Origin: Paenibacillus doosanensis
GTDB taxonomy: Bacteria; Bacillota; Bacilli; Paenibacillales; NBRC-103111
Length of the DNA stretch: 64,000 nt
Assembly: GCF_025060755.1 (NCBI RefSeq)
Contig: NZ_JANYUY010000008.1
Coordinates: forward strand, 1-64,000
Direction: 5' to 3'
Shown: one piece after another, positions 33,564 to 42,486 of the stretch
Position numbering within the stretch: the first letter of the stretch is position 1
Layout of the letters: each line of letters starts with the position of its first letter
Position numbers and translations under genes: made by a program
Notes under the pieces: generated by a model
Databases searched by the model: none
Told to the model about the DNA's origin: nothing
The model's input: only the letters and a program-made list of their open reading frames with translations

Positions 33564-34325
33564 CTATTTTGAGCTAGGGTGGGGATATTGGCCGGAAGAT
33601 TCGGACAAATCGTAAATATAGGAGAAGGCTTGCCGCACCGCTTGATAGGTCATATCGCAGCCGTGCTCCAGGTCGGCCAAATGCTGCTTGATGTCCTCCG
33701 CTTTGATGCGCAGCTCGGCCCCCTGATGCTCCTCCGCCGCCTGAAGCAGGTCATCGAGCAGGTCAGCGTTGATCGTATGGATTTCGAGATTTCTTTGCTT
33801 CCGCAAACGTTCCACCGGTTCCTTATACCGCTCCTTCAGACTGTAGAGCAGCTCTTCGAGCTCGATATACAGACGGTTTTCATGCATGTTCCGCAGCACG
33901 GTGAAGTACGAAAAGCGGGACTTGATCTCCTCCGTTTTGAGCCGAAACCGCTCGTTCATAAACTGCCCGAGCTTGTCCAGAATGGCGAACATCCGGATGA
34001 TCGTATTTTTATAGAAATAAAGATGGCGATGATAGTGATCCAGCTCATCCTGATCCATCTCGTCGACATAGACGGACGATACCAGGCTGCCGCACCGTTT
34101 GGCCGCATAATGGCTCTGCTCCAGCTCGTCGAGCGAACGGAGGAAGCTGCCGCTCCAGATCAAGTACCGCCGCTCTTGCAAATTCCGCTCGCCGGCAGGC
34201 AGCGAACGTAGCAGCCGAACGTACCGCTCGATCGCTTCGTTCGCCGCCTTGATCTCTCCCGTATCTTCGCGGCGCGGTTCATTGAATAGCGTCCTTAGGA
34301 TGTTGACGCACCTCCCGTTAAACAT
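33564..34325 (-). CDS. HEPN-domain protein (Cthe_2314-like)
   Basis: A 253-residue all-helical soluble protein. RNLEIH at residues 178-183 fits the RX4H signature of HEPN domains, preceded by long charged helices (FYKNTIIRMFAILDKLGQFMNERF). I associate it with the Cthe_2314 HEPN family seen in paenibacilli; HEPN proteins are often RNases, but not all are active. The start is uncertain: GGGAGG lies inside the first codons of this frame, so translation may begin further in with a rare codon. It is a single gene, not paired with a visible nucleotidyltransferase or antitoxin. Confidence 0.7.
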   Translation of the reverse strand: MFNGRCVNILRTLFNEPRREDTGEIKAANEAIERYVRLLRSLPAGERNLQERRYLIWSGSFLRSLDELEQSHYAAKRCGSLVSSVYVDEMDQDELDHYHRHLYFYKNTIIRMFAILDKLGQFMNERFRLKTEEIKSRFSYFTVLRNMHENRLYIELEELLYSLKERYKEPVERLRKQRNLEIHTINADLLDDLLQAAEEHQGAELRIKAEDIKQHLADLEHGCDMTYQAVRQAFSYIYDLSESSGQYPHPSSK

Positions 34326-34463
34326 TTAACAATACGATTGTGTTTATACAAAAATGTACACTTGTTCGCCCGCTTGGATCTTTGCTCATAGTACTTGTAA
34401 GTATGCCCAGCAAGGCGGCTGGCTACTTCTCAAGCTTGTAATCCGGGCTTTCTCCATGTATGC

Positions 34464-34510
34464 GAAAAAACCGGCACATAAGGCAGCCTGACGCTGCGCC
34501 GTGCCGGTTG
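34464..34510 (-). terminator. Terminator of the UbiD-family decarboxylase gene
   Basis: On the minus strand AACCGGCAC pairs with GTGCCGGTT across 23 bases (which contain a smaller GCAGCG/CGCTGC-like stem), followed by TTTTCGC. Confidence 0.8.
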
Positions 34511-34553
34511 ATATGAGAAAACGTTAGCGACGATCCGCTTCGCGCGCCGTGCC

Positions 34554-36317
34554 TTAAGTAAAATACGAGCTCCAGCGCTGGTCGACGAGCTTCACAATAT
34601 CTTCGCGGGGAATCAGCTCGTCCGGGTAGCCCGGCTTCATTCTCGCGTCGATAACGATCGGCAAATCATAGGCCAGATGGTGGCCCTGGACATGAGTTCG
34701 GGCATAGATGTCGCTCGCCGGGTTAAAACGGGTAAACACCGTCCACAGGAACGCCGTCTGATCGCTTGCGGCGGCGGATGCGTCGTCGACGAGCACGACG
34801 AGCGGCCATGCGCTCAGCTTATCGCCGGAGGCGGCGGCGATGCGTCCGGCAAGCTCCGGCTCCTTCTCGTACGAAGCGCCGGAGATCAGCAGGCAGCCGC
34901 GGCAGTATACGGCGGCATCCTCGATCTCGGGGATGACTCCGCCCTCGTAGCTGCCCGGAAGCTCTCGCACCGGCTCGCCTACGCCGAGCATCAGCGCCTT
35001 GCTGCCGTGGTTGAGCCGCCCGCCCGTATAATCGAGCGTATCATGGGATGTATTGTTGAATATGAACAGGTCGCGGTACGGGTCGAACCGCTCCAGCACC
35101 GCTTCCAGCAGCCGGTCGAACCGGTCGAGCGGAACGGCCTGATCGGTGACGATCAGGAACTTGGTCAGCGTCAGCTGGCCTTCGCCGAGAATCCGAAACG
35201 CGGTGCCCAGCGCTTCGCGGCTGTAGCTCTCGCGCACGACCGCGGCCGCCAGCGAGTGAAACCCGGTCTCGGCATACGTCCACAGCTCCTTCACGCCCGG
35301 CATCGCCATCGGGAATGCCGGAGACAGCAGGCGCTGTAAAAATTCGCCGAGATAGTAATCCTCCTGACGCGGCTTGCCGACAATCGTGGCGGGATAGATC
35401 GCGTCCTTGCGATGCCACACATGATCGACGTTGAACACGGGGAAATCATGGGTGAGCGAATAGTAGCCGTAATGGTCGCCGAACGGCCCTTCAGGTCTTC
35501 TCACATGCGGCGGAACCGAGCCGCAGAAGGCGAATTCGGCTTCGGCGACGAGACGGTGGCCGCCGTGCGGGTTGTCGGCCACCGGGAGCTTCTGCCCGAG
35601 GATCAGCGATGTGAGCATCAGCTCCGGCAGATGCTCCGGCACCGGCGCGATCGCCGAGGCGATCAGAGCCGGCGGGCCGCCCAGGAACACCGTGACGGGA
35701 AGCGCGCGGTTTCGCTGCTCGGCTTCATAGTGATGGAAGCCGCCGCCCTTATGTATTTGCCAGTGCATCCCCGTCGTGCGGTCGTCATACACCTGCATAC
35801 GGTACATGCCGAGATTATGATGCCCGCCGTCCGGATGCTCCGTATAAACGAGCGGCAGCGTGAAGAACGGGCCGCCGTCCTCCTGCCAGCAGGTCAGCAC
35901 GGGCAAGCCGGCCAGCGGCGCCTCCTTGCGGCACTGCTGCATCACCGGCGCCGCGGACGCAGGTACGGTTTTGGTGCCGACCTTCATCAAATCCATGATG
36001 AGTCCGCGCTCGTTCCACAGCGCTTTCGGCGTCGGAGGCATCAGCGTATTCGTCGCGCCGATAATCTGCTTCATGAACTGCTCCGGCTTCGGTCCGAAGG
36101 CGAGATCGACTCTGCGGCTGGTGCCGAACAAATTCGTTACGACGGGAAACGAGCCGCCTTTGACATTCGTAAAAAGCAGAGCGGGGCCTTCCTCGTCGAT
36201 GACCCGGCGATGGATTTCCGCCAGTTCCAGATTCGGATCGACGGGCGCGGAGATTTCAACCAATTGATTTTCCTTGCGGAGCGCATCCAAAAACTGACGC
36301 AAATTCGTATAAACCAT
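34554..36317 (-). CDS. mqnL: Menaquinone biosynthesis decarboxylase (UbiD family)
   Basis: A 587-residue prenylated-FMN-dependent decarboxylase. It fits the UbiD-like family used in the futalosine route, which removes the carboxyl group from the naphthoate intermediate. The UbiD signature reads PEGPFGDHYGYYS with the catalytic Glu/Arg region (EAEFAFCGSVPP), and an N-terminal DPNLELAEIHRR follows the family. It is longer than E. coli UbiD, like the menaquinone-type homologues. Start chosen at the ATG at 36317 (AAAGGGGAAG upstream). mqnE in this window supports the pathway. An aromatic-acid decarboxylase of other function remains possible. Confidence 0.82.
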   Translation of the reverse strand: MVYTNLRQFLDALRKENQLVEISAPVDPNLELAEIHRRVIDEEGPALLFTNVKGGSFPVVTNLFGTSRRVDLAFGPKPEQFMKQIIGATNTLMPPTPKALWNERGLIMDLMKVGTKTVPASAAPVMQQCRKEAPLAGLPVLTCWQEDGGPFFTLPLVYTEHPDGGHHNLGMYRMQVYDDRTTGMHWQIHKGGGFHHYEAEQRNRALPVTVFLGGPPALIASAIAPVPEHLPELMLTSLILGQKLPVADNPHGGHRLVAEAEFAFCGSVPPHVRRPEGPFGDHYGYYSLTHDFPVFNVDHVWHRKDAIYPATIVGKPRQEDYYLGEFLQRLLSPAFPMAMPGVKELWTYAETGFHSLAAAVVRESYSREALGTAFRILGEGQLTLTKFLIVTDQAVPLDRFDRLLEAVLERFDPYRDLFIFNNTSHDTLDYTGGRLNHGSKALMLGVGEPVRELPGSYEGGVIPEIEDAAVYCRGCLLISGASYEKEPELAGRIAAASGDKLSAWPLVVLVDDASAAASDQTAFLWTVFTRFNPASDIYARTHVQGHHLAYDLPIVIDARMKPGYPDELIPREDIVKLVDQRWSSYFT

Positions 36318-36363
36318 ATCGTTAATCTTCCCCTTTATTCGCACTTATTCCGCGTTCGGCGTG

Positions 36364-36402
36364 CAAAAGGCTTACGCGAGCAGCACCAGCTCCGTAAGCC
36401 TG
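36364..36402 (-). terminator. Terminator of ctaA
   Basis: On the minus strand AGGCTTACG and CGTAAGCCT are separated by 13 bases and followed by TTTTG. Confidence 0.7.
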
Positions 36403-36407
36403 TCATA

Positions 36408-37322
36408 TCAGCCGATTGTTCTCTTGGACTGCAAGGCAAGAACGCATAAATAACTCAGGACGCCGAATAACGCCGAAATCAAGATCGTATGCAGCATGCT
36501 CGCCAGCAAGTACCAGTCATAGCCGTAGGACAGCGTCACATAACCGCCGCTCAATATTTGCAATACGACCAGAATCAAAGACCACTTCGCCGCCTGAAAC
36601 ACATTGTTCTGCGTCTGCATGCTCCGGCGTACAACCAGATAAAACCAGATGATGAATACCAATAACAGCGCGGCTCCGAGCCGGTGAATAAATACGATAA
36701 GCGTAGCTCCCGTCAGTTCGGGAATGACTTGTCCGTTGCATAGCGGCCAGCCGTAGCAGCCTCCGCCCGAATTCGTATGCCTTACGAAGGCTCCGAGATA
36801 GACGACGATATAACAATAAATCGAGATCAGCCAGATCGCCGACCTGATCCCCGAGGTCAAAGGGGTTCCTTCCCGCGAGAGCATGGTGCCGAATCGCGTG
36901 TACACCAAAGCCAGCAGCAGCGTAAAGGCGAAAGCGACCAGCGAAATTCCGAAATGAAGCGCCAATGTAGCCGAGGATTGCGGCCAAATGACGGCCATCG
37001 CTCCCAGAATCGCCTGCAGAATCGTAAAAAACATCGCCCCGCCGACGAACCATTTGGCGTCTTTCCGTTTGCCATAGACAAAAACCAGAATCAGGTTCAC
37101 CAGCAATATGATACCGACTATGCCGGTCACAAAACGGTGGCTGTATTCAATAAAGGATTCGATCGTGTAGGCCGGCACGAATTTGCCGTTGCACAGCGGC
37201 CAGTCGTCGCCGCAGCCGCGTCCGGATTCCGTCTTGGTAACGAGCGCGCCCATAACCAGAATCAGGAACATGCCGTACATGCTTGCGAAGGAAAAGCGTT
37301 TAAGCCATTTTTGCATATTCAT
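36408..37322 (-). CDS. ctaA: Heme A synthase
   Basis: A 304-residue membrane protein with eight helices in two homologous halves. It oxidises the C8 methyl of heme O to give heme A for cytochrome oxidases. Conserved heme-ligand His residues are H62 (EYSHRF), H123 (LALHFG), H213 (VFIHRLG) and H278 (SMLHTI). The extracellular Cys pairs C37/C44 and C189/C195 (GGGCYGWPLC) match B. subtilis CtaA. The length is right. There is no ctaB next to it. Its presence implies an aa3- or caa3-type oxidase elsewhere. Confidence 0.96.
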   Translation of the reverse strand: MNMQKWLKRFSFASMYGMFLILVMGALVTKTESGRGCGDDWPLCNGKFVPAYTIESFIEYSHRFVTGIVGIILLVNLILVFVYGKRKDAKWFVGGAMFFTILQAILGAMAVIWPQSSATLALHFGISLVAFAFTLLLALVYTRFGTMLSREGTPLTSGIRSAIWLISIYCYIVVYLGAFVRHTNSGGGCYGWPLCNGQVIPELTGATLIVFIHRLGAALLLVFIIWFYLVVRRSMQTQNNVFQAAKWSLILVVLQILSGGYVTLSYGYDWYLLASMLHTILISALFGVLSYLCVLALQSKRTIG

Positions 37323-37470
37323 GTTAGTGAATCACCCACTTTTTAGGTCTCGACAAGAAGAGACAAATCAGAACGCTCATGTTTCATTATAGCCATAAAA
37401 CCAAACCAAATCCATGCGGAAATGTTACAAAGCATTGAAGGTAAAGGTGAACAACTCGCTACATAACTGT

Positions 37471-37508
37471 AAAAAAAGACCCCGTCCGCCAAATGAGCGG
37501 ACAGGGTC
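37471..37508 (-). terminator. Terminator of the thioredoxin-like gene
   Basis: On the minus strand GACCCTGTCCGC and GCGGACGGGGTC (one G-U/mismatch) with a 7-base loop and seven T. Confidence 0.88.
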
Positions 37509-37533
37509 AGCCGAGCGCCTGCTCCGGCCTGGA

Positions 37534-37878
37534 TTATCTCGGCAAAGCGTCGGCGATTTCCAGCGAACGGTTGAGGAATTGCTCGATTTCATCGCGGGTT
37601 TTGCGCAGCTTGCTGACGAAACGGGCAAGCTCCTTGCCTTCGCGGAAGGCGATGAAGCTCGGAATGCCGAGAATATTCAGCTTCTCGCACAAATCAGGCA
37701 CCTCGTCGCGATCCAGCTGGATGAAATTTAACCGGTCCTTATAGGCTTCCACCACTTCCGGCATGAACGGATCGATGAAATGGCAGTCTTTGCACCAGGT
37801 CGTTTTGAAAACGGCAATCGTCGGTTTGACCCCAGCGATTTTTTCTTCGAACGCTTGCTCGGATTTAATTGGTTCCAT
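37534..37878 (-). CDS. Thioredoxin-family protein (WCKDC)
   Basis: A 114-residue cytosolic thioredoxin-fold protein. The active site is C29-K-D-C32 (TTWCKDCHF), differing from the WCGPC of TrxA, and the cis-Pro lies in GIPSFIAF. It resembles the small YtpP/YdbP-like thioredoxins of Bacillales. AAAGGCGG lies 11 bases before the ATG. Monocistronic. The substrate is unknown; the altered dipeptide suggests a different redox potential from TrxA. Confidence 0.9.
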   Translation of the reverse strand: MEPIKSEQAFEEKIAGVKPTIAVFKTTWCKDCHFIDPFMPEVVEAYKDRLNFIQLDRDEVPDLCEKLNILGIPSFIAFREGKELARFVSKLRKTRDEIEQFLNRSLEIADALPR

Positions 37879-38071
37879 AACAAATACACCGCCTTTGGCA
37901 TGAGTCTTATCAACACTTATAGCATGCCTATTCCGCCCGTGTCAACGCCCGTTTCCGTTAGTGGCAATTGTTAGCACTTTACAGTTATTTCTAAAAGTGA
38001 TATCATAAAAATATCAAATCAATATTTAATTGATTCCATCACATAATAATTCGACAAAGGAGCGAGACAAT

Positions 38072-38914
38072 ATGAAAGAACAAAAAGCATGGGTATTAAA
38101 CGGCTTTATCGGTGTGCTGTTAATCGTCGTACTGGCCGTCGGAGGAGTTCTTCTGCTCATTAACGACAATGTTGTGGCCGGTATCATTCTGCTTATCGCG
38201 GCGGCGGCGCTGATGTCCGGCATTGCAGTCGTACAGCCGAATCAAGGCTTTATCGTCACTTTCTTCGGAAGCTACATCGGCACGATCCGGGAAAGCGGAT
38301 TATGGCTGACCGTTCCGTTCTCGATGCGCAAGCAGGTATCGCTGCGCGTCCGCAACTTCAACAGCGCCAAGCTGAAAGTCAACGATATCGAAGGCAATCC
38401 GATCGAAATCGCCGCCGTCGTCGTCTTCCGGGTCATCGACTCGGCCAAAGCGATGTTTGACGTCGATAAATACGAGCAGTTCGTAGAGATCCAAAGCGAG
38501 ACCGCGCTGCGTCATGTCGCCAATAAATACCCGTACGATGTGTTCGACGTCGAAGGCTACTCGCTGCGCGGCAATTCCGAAGAAATCGCCCATGAGCTGA
38601 GCCGGGAGCTGCAGGAACGTCTGTCCGTCGCCGGAGTCGAAGTGATGGAAGCGCGGCTTACCCACCTCGCCTATTCCACGGAGATCGCCAGCGCCATGCT
38701 GCAGCGGCAGCAGGCGACTGCCATCATCTCGGCGCGCTCGAAAATCGTCGAGGGAGCTGTCGGTATGGTGCAGCTCGCGATCGCGCAGCTGCAGCGGGAA
38801 GGCGTCATCGAGCTTGACGAAGAGCGCAAAGCCGCTATGATCAACAATCTGCTGGTCGCTATCGTATCCGATCGTTCCGCTAACCCTATCATTAACACGG
38901 GCAGTCTGTATTAG
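38072..38914 (+). CDS. SPFH/band 7 domain protein
   Basis: A 280-residue membrane-anchored protein of the stomatin/prohibitin superfamily. Two hydrophobic segments at the N-terminus (about 8-30 and 34-50) are followed by the SPFH domain ([19 protein letters not shown] through the helical stalk with [23 protein letters not shown]). Proteins of this class scaffold membrane microdomains or protect proteases such as FtsH; no partner protease is encoded here. AAAGGAG lies 9 bases before the ATG. It precedes a ribbon-helix-helix protein by 25 bases in the same transcript. Confidence 0.9.
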   Translation: MKEQKAWVLNGFIGVLLIVVLAVGGVLLLINDNVVAGIILLIAAAALMSGIAVVQPNQGFIVTFFGSYIGTIRESGLWLTVPFSMRKQVSLRVRNFNSAKLKVNDIEGNPIEIAAVVVFRVIDSAKAMFDVDKYEQFVEIQSETALRHVANKYPYDVFDVEGYSLRGNSEEIAHELSRELQERLSVAGVEVMEARLTHLAYSTEIASAMLQRQQATAIISARSKIVEGAVGMVQLAIAQLQREGVIELDEERKAAMINNLLVAIVSDRSANPIINTGSLY

Positions 38915-38939
38915 GCCTGCCTTAGCGCCGGCTTGCATT

Positions 38940-39152
38940 ATGGCACCGAAGAAAAACTTCGCTCTCCGGCTGGACCCGAAGCTGTATGAGATTCTTGAGC
39001 GTTGGGCGGCTGACGAATTTCGCAGCGTAAACGGACATATCGAATTTTTGCTGCGGGAAGCCGCGGCCAAATCCGGACGTTTGCCCGGCCCGCGCCCTTC
39101 CGCAGCGCCCGACGATGTCCCGCACGGCACGGAGCCTCCCGGAGATTCGTAA
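38940..39152 (+). CDS. Arc-type ribbon-helix-helix protein
   Basis: A 70-residue protein. Residues 4-46 (KKNFALRLDPKLYEILERWAADEFRSVNGHIEFLLREA) fit the Arc/MetJ ribbon-helix-helix fold, with NFALRL as the DNA-contacting strand. The tail is Pro/Gly-rich and probably disordered. It follows the SPFH gene by 25 bases and shares its terminator. No good Shine-Dalgarno is visible, suggesting coupled or weak translation. RHH proteins are usually repressors or antitoxins, but there is no toxin beside it; autoregulation of the pair is an inference. Confidence 0.8.
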   Translation: MAPKKNFALRLDPKLYEILERWAADEFRSVNGHIEFLLREAAAKSGRLPGPRPSAAPDDVPHGTEPPGDS

Positions 39153-39166
39153 AAAACGCGCATAAC

Positions 39167-39200
39167 AAAAAGCCTGATCCGGCGGAATCAGGCTTTTTGC
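39167..39200. terminator. Bidirectional terminator between the RHH and lipoprotein genes
   Basis: AAAAAGCCTGAT and ATCAGGCTTTTT are perfect 12-bp arms around 8 bases, so it can serve both converging genes. Confidence 0.9.
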
Positions 39201-39236
39201 TTATTCTCATTCATGCCGCGCTGTATGCAGGGTAAA

Positions 39237-40823
39237 CTAATCGCGAGTGATGGTTACCATCTGAAGCTCTTGATCCCAAGCGACTTTGGCTCCCATGCCT
39301 TCGGCAATTACGCGAATCGGCACGAACGTCGTTCCGTTCTCCAGCTCGGCTTCAACTTCCATCGGAGTAATCGCGCCGTTAACCAGCGCTTGCTTGCTGC
39401 CGATGTTCAGCTTGATCACCGTTCCGGTGATCGAATCGGCAATCGTCACCTGCTGGGTAGCAGGGTCCCAGGCTACGTCCGCGTCCAACTGCTCGACGAC
39501 GAAGCGCGCAGGCACCATGACATTGCCGTTCCGGTTGTACGGTTTGACAAAATCACCGTCGTAATAGGATTCTTCATCCATAAACATGGTAATTTCTTTT
39601 TTCGTTATTTTCAAATCGTTCTTAAGCAGCCGGTACAACTGGGAATCGGGGTTCAAAGCCGCCAATATTTTGCCTGGTTTATCCAGCGACGTCAGCTCCA
39701 ATTGTCCGCTGCTTGTATCGATTGCATTAACCGTGACCGGCTTGTTAATATTCCACAGCTCCGACGTCATCGTAATCTTCAGCCCGTCGATCGCACTGTA
39801 CTCCGAGCCCAATTGGGTCAAGGATACCTCCATCGACGTTTTGCGCGGCATCAGATCGTTGTCGACGTACATATCGTATTTGACGTACTGCTTTTCGCTA
39901 AGCAGCTTTTTGAGCTCTTCGCCCTGGTAGCCGTTCAACGCCTCGTTCAACGATTGATCGTAGTTGTCGACCGCTTTTTGCAGATTGGTCTTCAAGAACG
40001 TGAAGGCAAATTCTACAGCCAGCGTTTTATTGTTCAAATACGGAGCGATCATGTCGTTCATCGCGCTGCTTCCGCTGCTGTCTTCCTTCATGGCCTGCTG
40101 GGCAAGCGGCAAGACCATATCATAGATTTGGCTGAGAATATCCTTCATGCCTTTCTCGTCCGCCAGCAAATTTTTCAAAAACGATTTGATAAGATCGCTC
40201 ACTTCATTGCCGCGGATCTCGGCATGGACGCGTTTCAAATACAATCCTTCGTTATGAATCGTTTCGGTCGCGTCGGATACCGCAATGTTTTTCGGGTTCG
40301 GGAGATTCCCCGTAATGTACGACATAAAGCCCGGAACGAAATCGACCGATTTTTTGTACAGCTGCTTGAACTGCTCTTGCATTTCTTTGGACATCGTTTC
40401 CTGGGCCTTTTCCATGGCCCCTACGCTGTTATGTACGACAATCGGCTTCTTCGCTCCGTCTACCAGGAAGGTGTAATCCTGATCCGACATGACCATTTGG
40501 AACGGAATTTTGCCCTTATTGTATTCCAATTCGCCTTTGACGGATACATGAGTTCTATCCTGCTGGTTGATTTCCGTAAGATTCAGCTTCACCTTGCTGA
40601 ACAGATCAAGAAGCTGCTTCTCCTCCTCGGCCGGCTGCGCCGAAGCGTTCGGGATCAGCTCCATCGTAACGGTCTGAGTGCCTTGCGAGGATTGGACCGC
40701 GTAGTTGTTCTGCATCGCTTTGTTCAGATCGAACCCGTTAACGGACTGGCAGCCTGCGGTAATGATGAGCATGGCAACCAGCAGAAGGGAAAGCAGACGG
40801 CGTTGCATTGTTCTGTTTTTCAT
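39237..40823 (-). CDS. Lipoprotein with copper amine oxidase N-domains
   Basis: A 528-residue secreted lipoprotein. The signal peptide (MKNRTMQRRLLSLLLVAMLIITAGC) ends in the lipobox ITAGC, giving Cys25 as the lipid-anchored residue. The middle (about 30-390) is a helical, charged domain that I do not recognise. The last 120 residues contain two beta-rich repeats, VPARFVVEQLDADVAWDPATQQVTI and VPIRVIAEGMGAKVAWDQELQMVTI, which are copper amine oxidase N-terminal domain motifs common as cell-wall-binding modules in paenibacilli. AGGTAAGC lies just before the ATG. It is divergent from the DUF2515 gene. Confidence 0.88.
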   Translation of the reverse strand: MKNRTMQRRLLSLLLVAMLIITAGCQSVNGFDLNKAMQNNYAVQSSQGTQTVTMELIPNASAQPAEEEKQLLDLFSKVKLNLTEINQQDRTHVSVKGELEYNKGKIPFQMVMSDQDYTFLVDGAKKPIVVHNSVGAMEKAQETMSKEMQEQFKQLYKKSVDFVPGFMSYITGNLPNPKNIAVSDATETIHNEGLYLKRVHAEIRGNEVSDLIKSFLKNLLADEKGMKDILSQIYDMVLPLAQQAMKEDSSGSSAMNDMIAPYLNNKTLAVEFAFTFLKTNLQKAVDNYDQSLNEALNGYQGEELKKLLSEKQYVKYDMYVDNDLMPRKTSMEVSLTQLGSEYSAIDGLKITMTSELWNINKPVTVNAIDTSSGQLELTSLDKPGKILAALNPDSQLYRLLKNDLKITKKEITMFMDEESYYDGDFVKPYNRNGNVMVPARFVVEQLDADVAWDPATQQVTIADSITGTVIKLNIGSKQALVNGAITPMEVEAELENGTTFVPIRVIAEGMGAKVAWDQELQMVTITRD

Positions 40824-40998
40824 TGCTTACCTCCATAAAATGATATAAGTGCTCCATAGCATCGAACATAAATCTATACGCAAACTATGGAAAAATGATG
40901 CGGCCGACACATATATTTATTACGACAGCCGACGCCCGATTCCTTTTTCTTACATGAAAAACACGGCAAACTTTAATTTTGAAAGGGCTGGAGCAGGC

Positions 40999-42264
40999 AT
41001 GAACCAGGGTAAATTCAGATGGAACGGCTGGGATCTGCTGGAGAAGCTGGCCGATGCGCCGCACGAAATTGTCCAATGGGCGAAAGGCAAAACAGGCACC
41101 TTGCTGTATGAGAGCGCTCAGCTCGATCATATGACCGGCATACGGCTGACAAGCGACGCCGTCGACGAGCTGCGCGCCCGTCTGAAGAAAGGCCGCGGGA
41201 ACGCAGAATACGAGAGGGAGCCGTCTGCTGCGGAAAGCGCGCTGCTGGCCCGGATTCGGGCAGCCGCCGTCGATTGGAACCGCAACAACGTCACAAGGAC
41301 GCAAGCCTATCTCGATATGTACCGGAGGCATCCGGAGCTGCACTGGTCGCTGCTCGCGCATATGGTGTCGCGCAACGGCGGCTGGAACATGACCGATCTG
41401 AAGGGGGAGCTGCTCCCCTATTTGCTGAACGAAACGCGTCAGAAGCATGTCTTCGCCTTCCTGGAGCGCGCCAACGCGCTCATATTCCATGACTCCTATC
41501 CGCAGCTCCTGCTCTATGAAGCCAGCCTCAAAGCGGGGAAACCGCTGTTTCGGCTGCTGCGCCACCTTCAAGTTTCCTCGTTTATGCGGCCGGTTTGGGA
41601 ACAATTCTGGGAGCGCAGGGATTCGGCTCTGCTCACGGTAGCGATGATTGTCAACGAACAAAATTTTATCGAGTCCAGAGTCGTCCGCCATCCCGTCTAC
41701 CGGGAAACCGTGCTCGACACGCTTCTTATTCACGCTCAACTGCTGCTCCAGCTTAATCAGATCGTTCTTCCTTACCGCGATGCCGGACAGCTCCGTCTCG
41801 CCGGCTTGGTGCTCGAAAACTTCAATCATCTAAAGGAGCGGATTGAAGTCGGAAAAAGACTGTACGCCATCTTATTCGGCATTCCGGCCGTAGCCCAGGG
41901 AGCGCTGAGCTTCGCCGCAAGCACGCGGCACAGCGGATCGCGGGCCGATTATTGGCCTCATCTGTTCTCCGCCGTCCGCCATTTCCCTCCGGTCCCGCGC
42001 GGACAGCTGAAGGAATGGCTTGACGGCTGCAAACTCCGCCCCGGCGCATCGCCTCTGTACAGCCCCCGCCTGAGCGACGTCTGGAAGGACTGCCCGTTTG
42101 CGGCTTGCGAGCCCGGCGATTGGTACCGGCATGACGACCGCGAGCAATGGCTCGCCTATTTGTCCTCGACGGAGCCGCCGTTCTCCTTCGAAATGACGCA
42201 TGAATATTGCTTCGGCTTGAACAAGATCGAGCTGGCCGTCCTTGCCGGAGATTTGCTGGAGTAA
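40999..42264 (+). CDS. DUF2515 family protein
   Basis: A 421-residue soluble protein of the DUF2515 family (B. subtilis YppC-like). Recognisable blocks are AHMVSRNGGWNMTDLKG, NALIFHDSYPQLLLYE, and SFAASTRHSGSRADYWP near the middle and C-terminal parts. The function is not established. I start at the ATG at 40999, after GGAGCAGGC; the frame stays open to 40849, with a Met at 40954 as an alternative. It is divergent from the lipoprotein gene and followed by an AT-rich stretch without a clear terminator. Confidence 0.8.
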   Translation: MNQGKFRWNGWDLLEKLADAPHEIVQWAKGKTGTLLYESAQLDHMTGIRLTSDAVDELRARLKKGRGNAEYEREPSAAESALLARIRAAAVDWNRNNVTRTQAYLDMYRRHPELHWSLLAHMVSRNGGWNMTDLKGELLPYLLNETRQKHVFAFLERANALIFHDSYPQLLLYEASLKAGKPLFRLLRHLQVSSFMRPVWEQFWERRDSALLTVAMIVNEQNFIESRVVRHPVYRETVLDTLLIHAQLLLQLNQIVLPYRDAGQLRLAGLVLENFNHLKERIEVGKRLYAILFGIPAVAQGALSFAASTRHSGSRADYWPHLFSAVRHFPPVPRGQLKEWLDGCKLRPGASPLYSPRLSDVWKDCPFAACEPGDWYRHDDREQWLAYLSSTEPPFSFEMTHEYCFGLNKIELAVLAGDLLE

Positions 42265-42486
42265 CCGGTTAGCCCGCTCCAGCTCCGCCAGCCGTCTTTC
42301 TTCTTCATTTCTTGCTGCCGTTTCTTCAGACCGCTTCTCCCCCCTTGCTTCCTTACTTCGTCTTCTTGTTCGCCCCACCTTTTGGAGTTATATTGAGTTA
42401 TTGATTGATTTGTTGATTTATTGTTGACTTTTGTGGTTTGTTGTTGCAAATTAATGAAGAGGCACTTGGGGAGAGGATGAGAAGTC

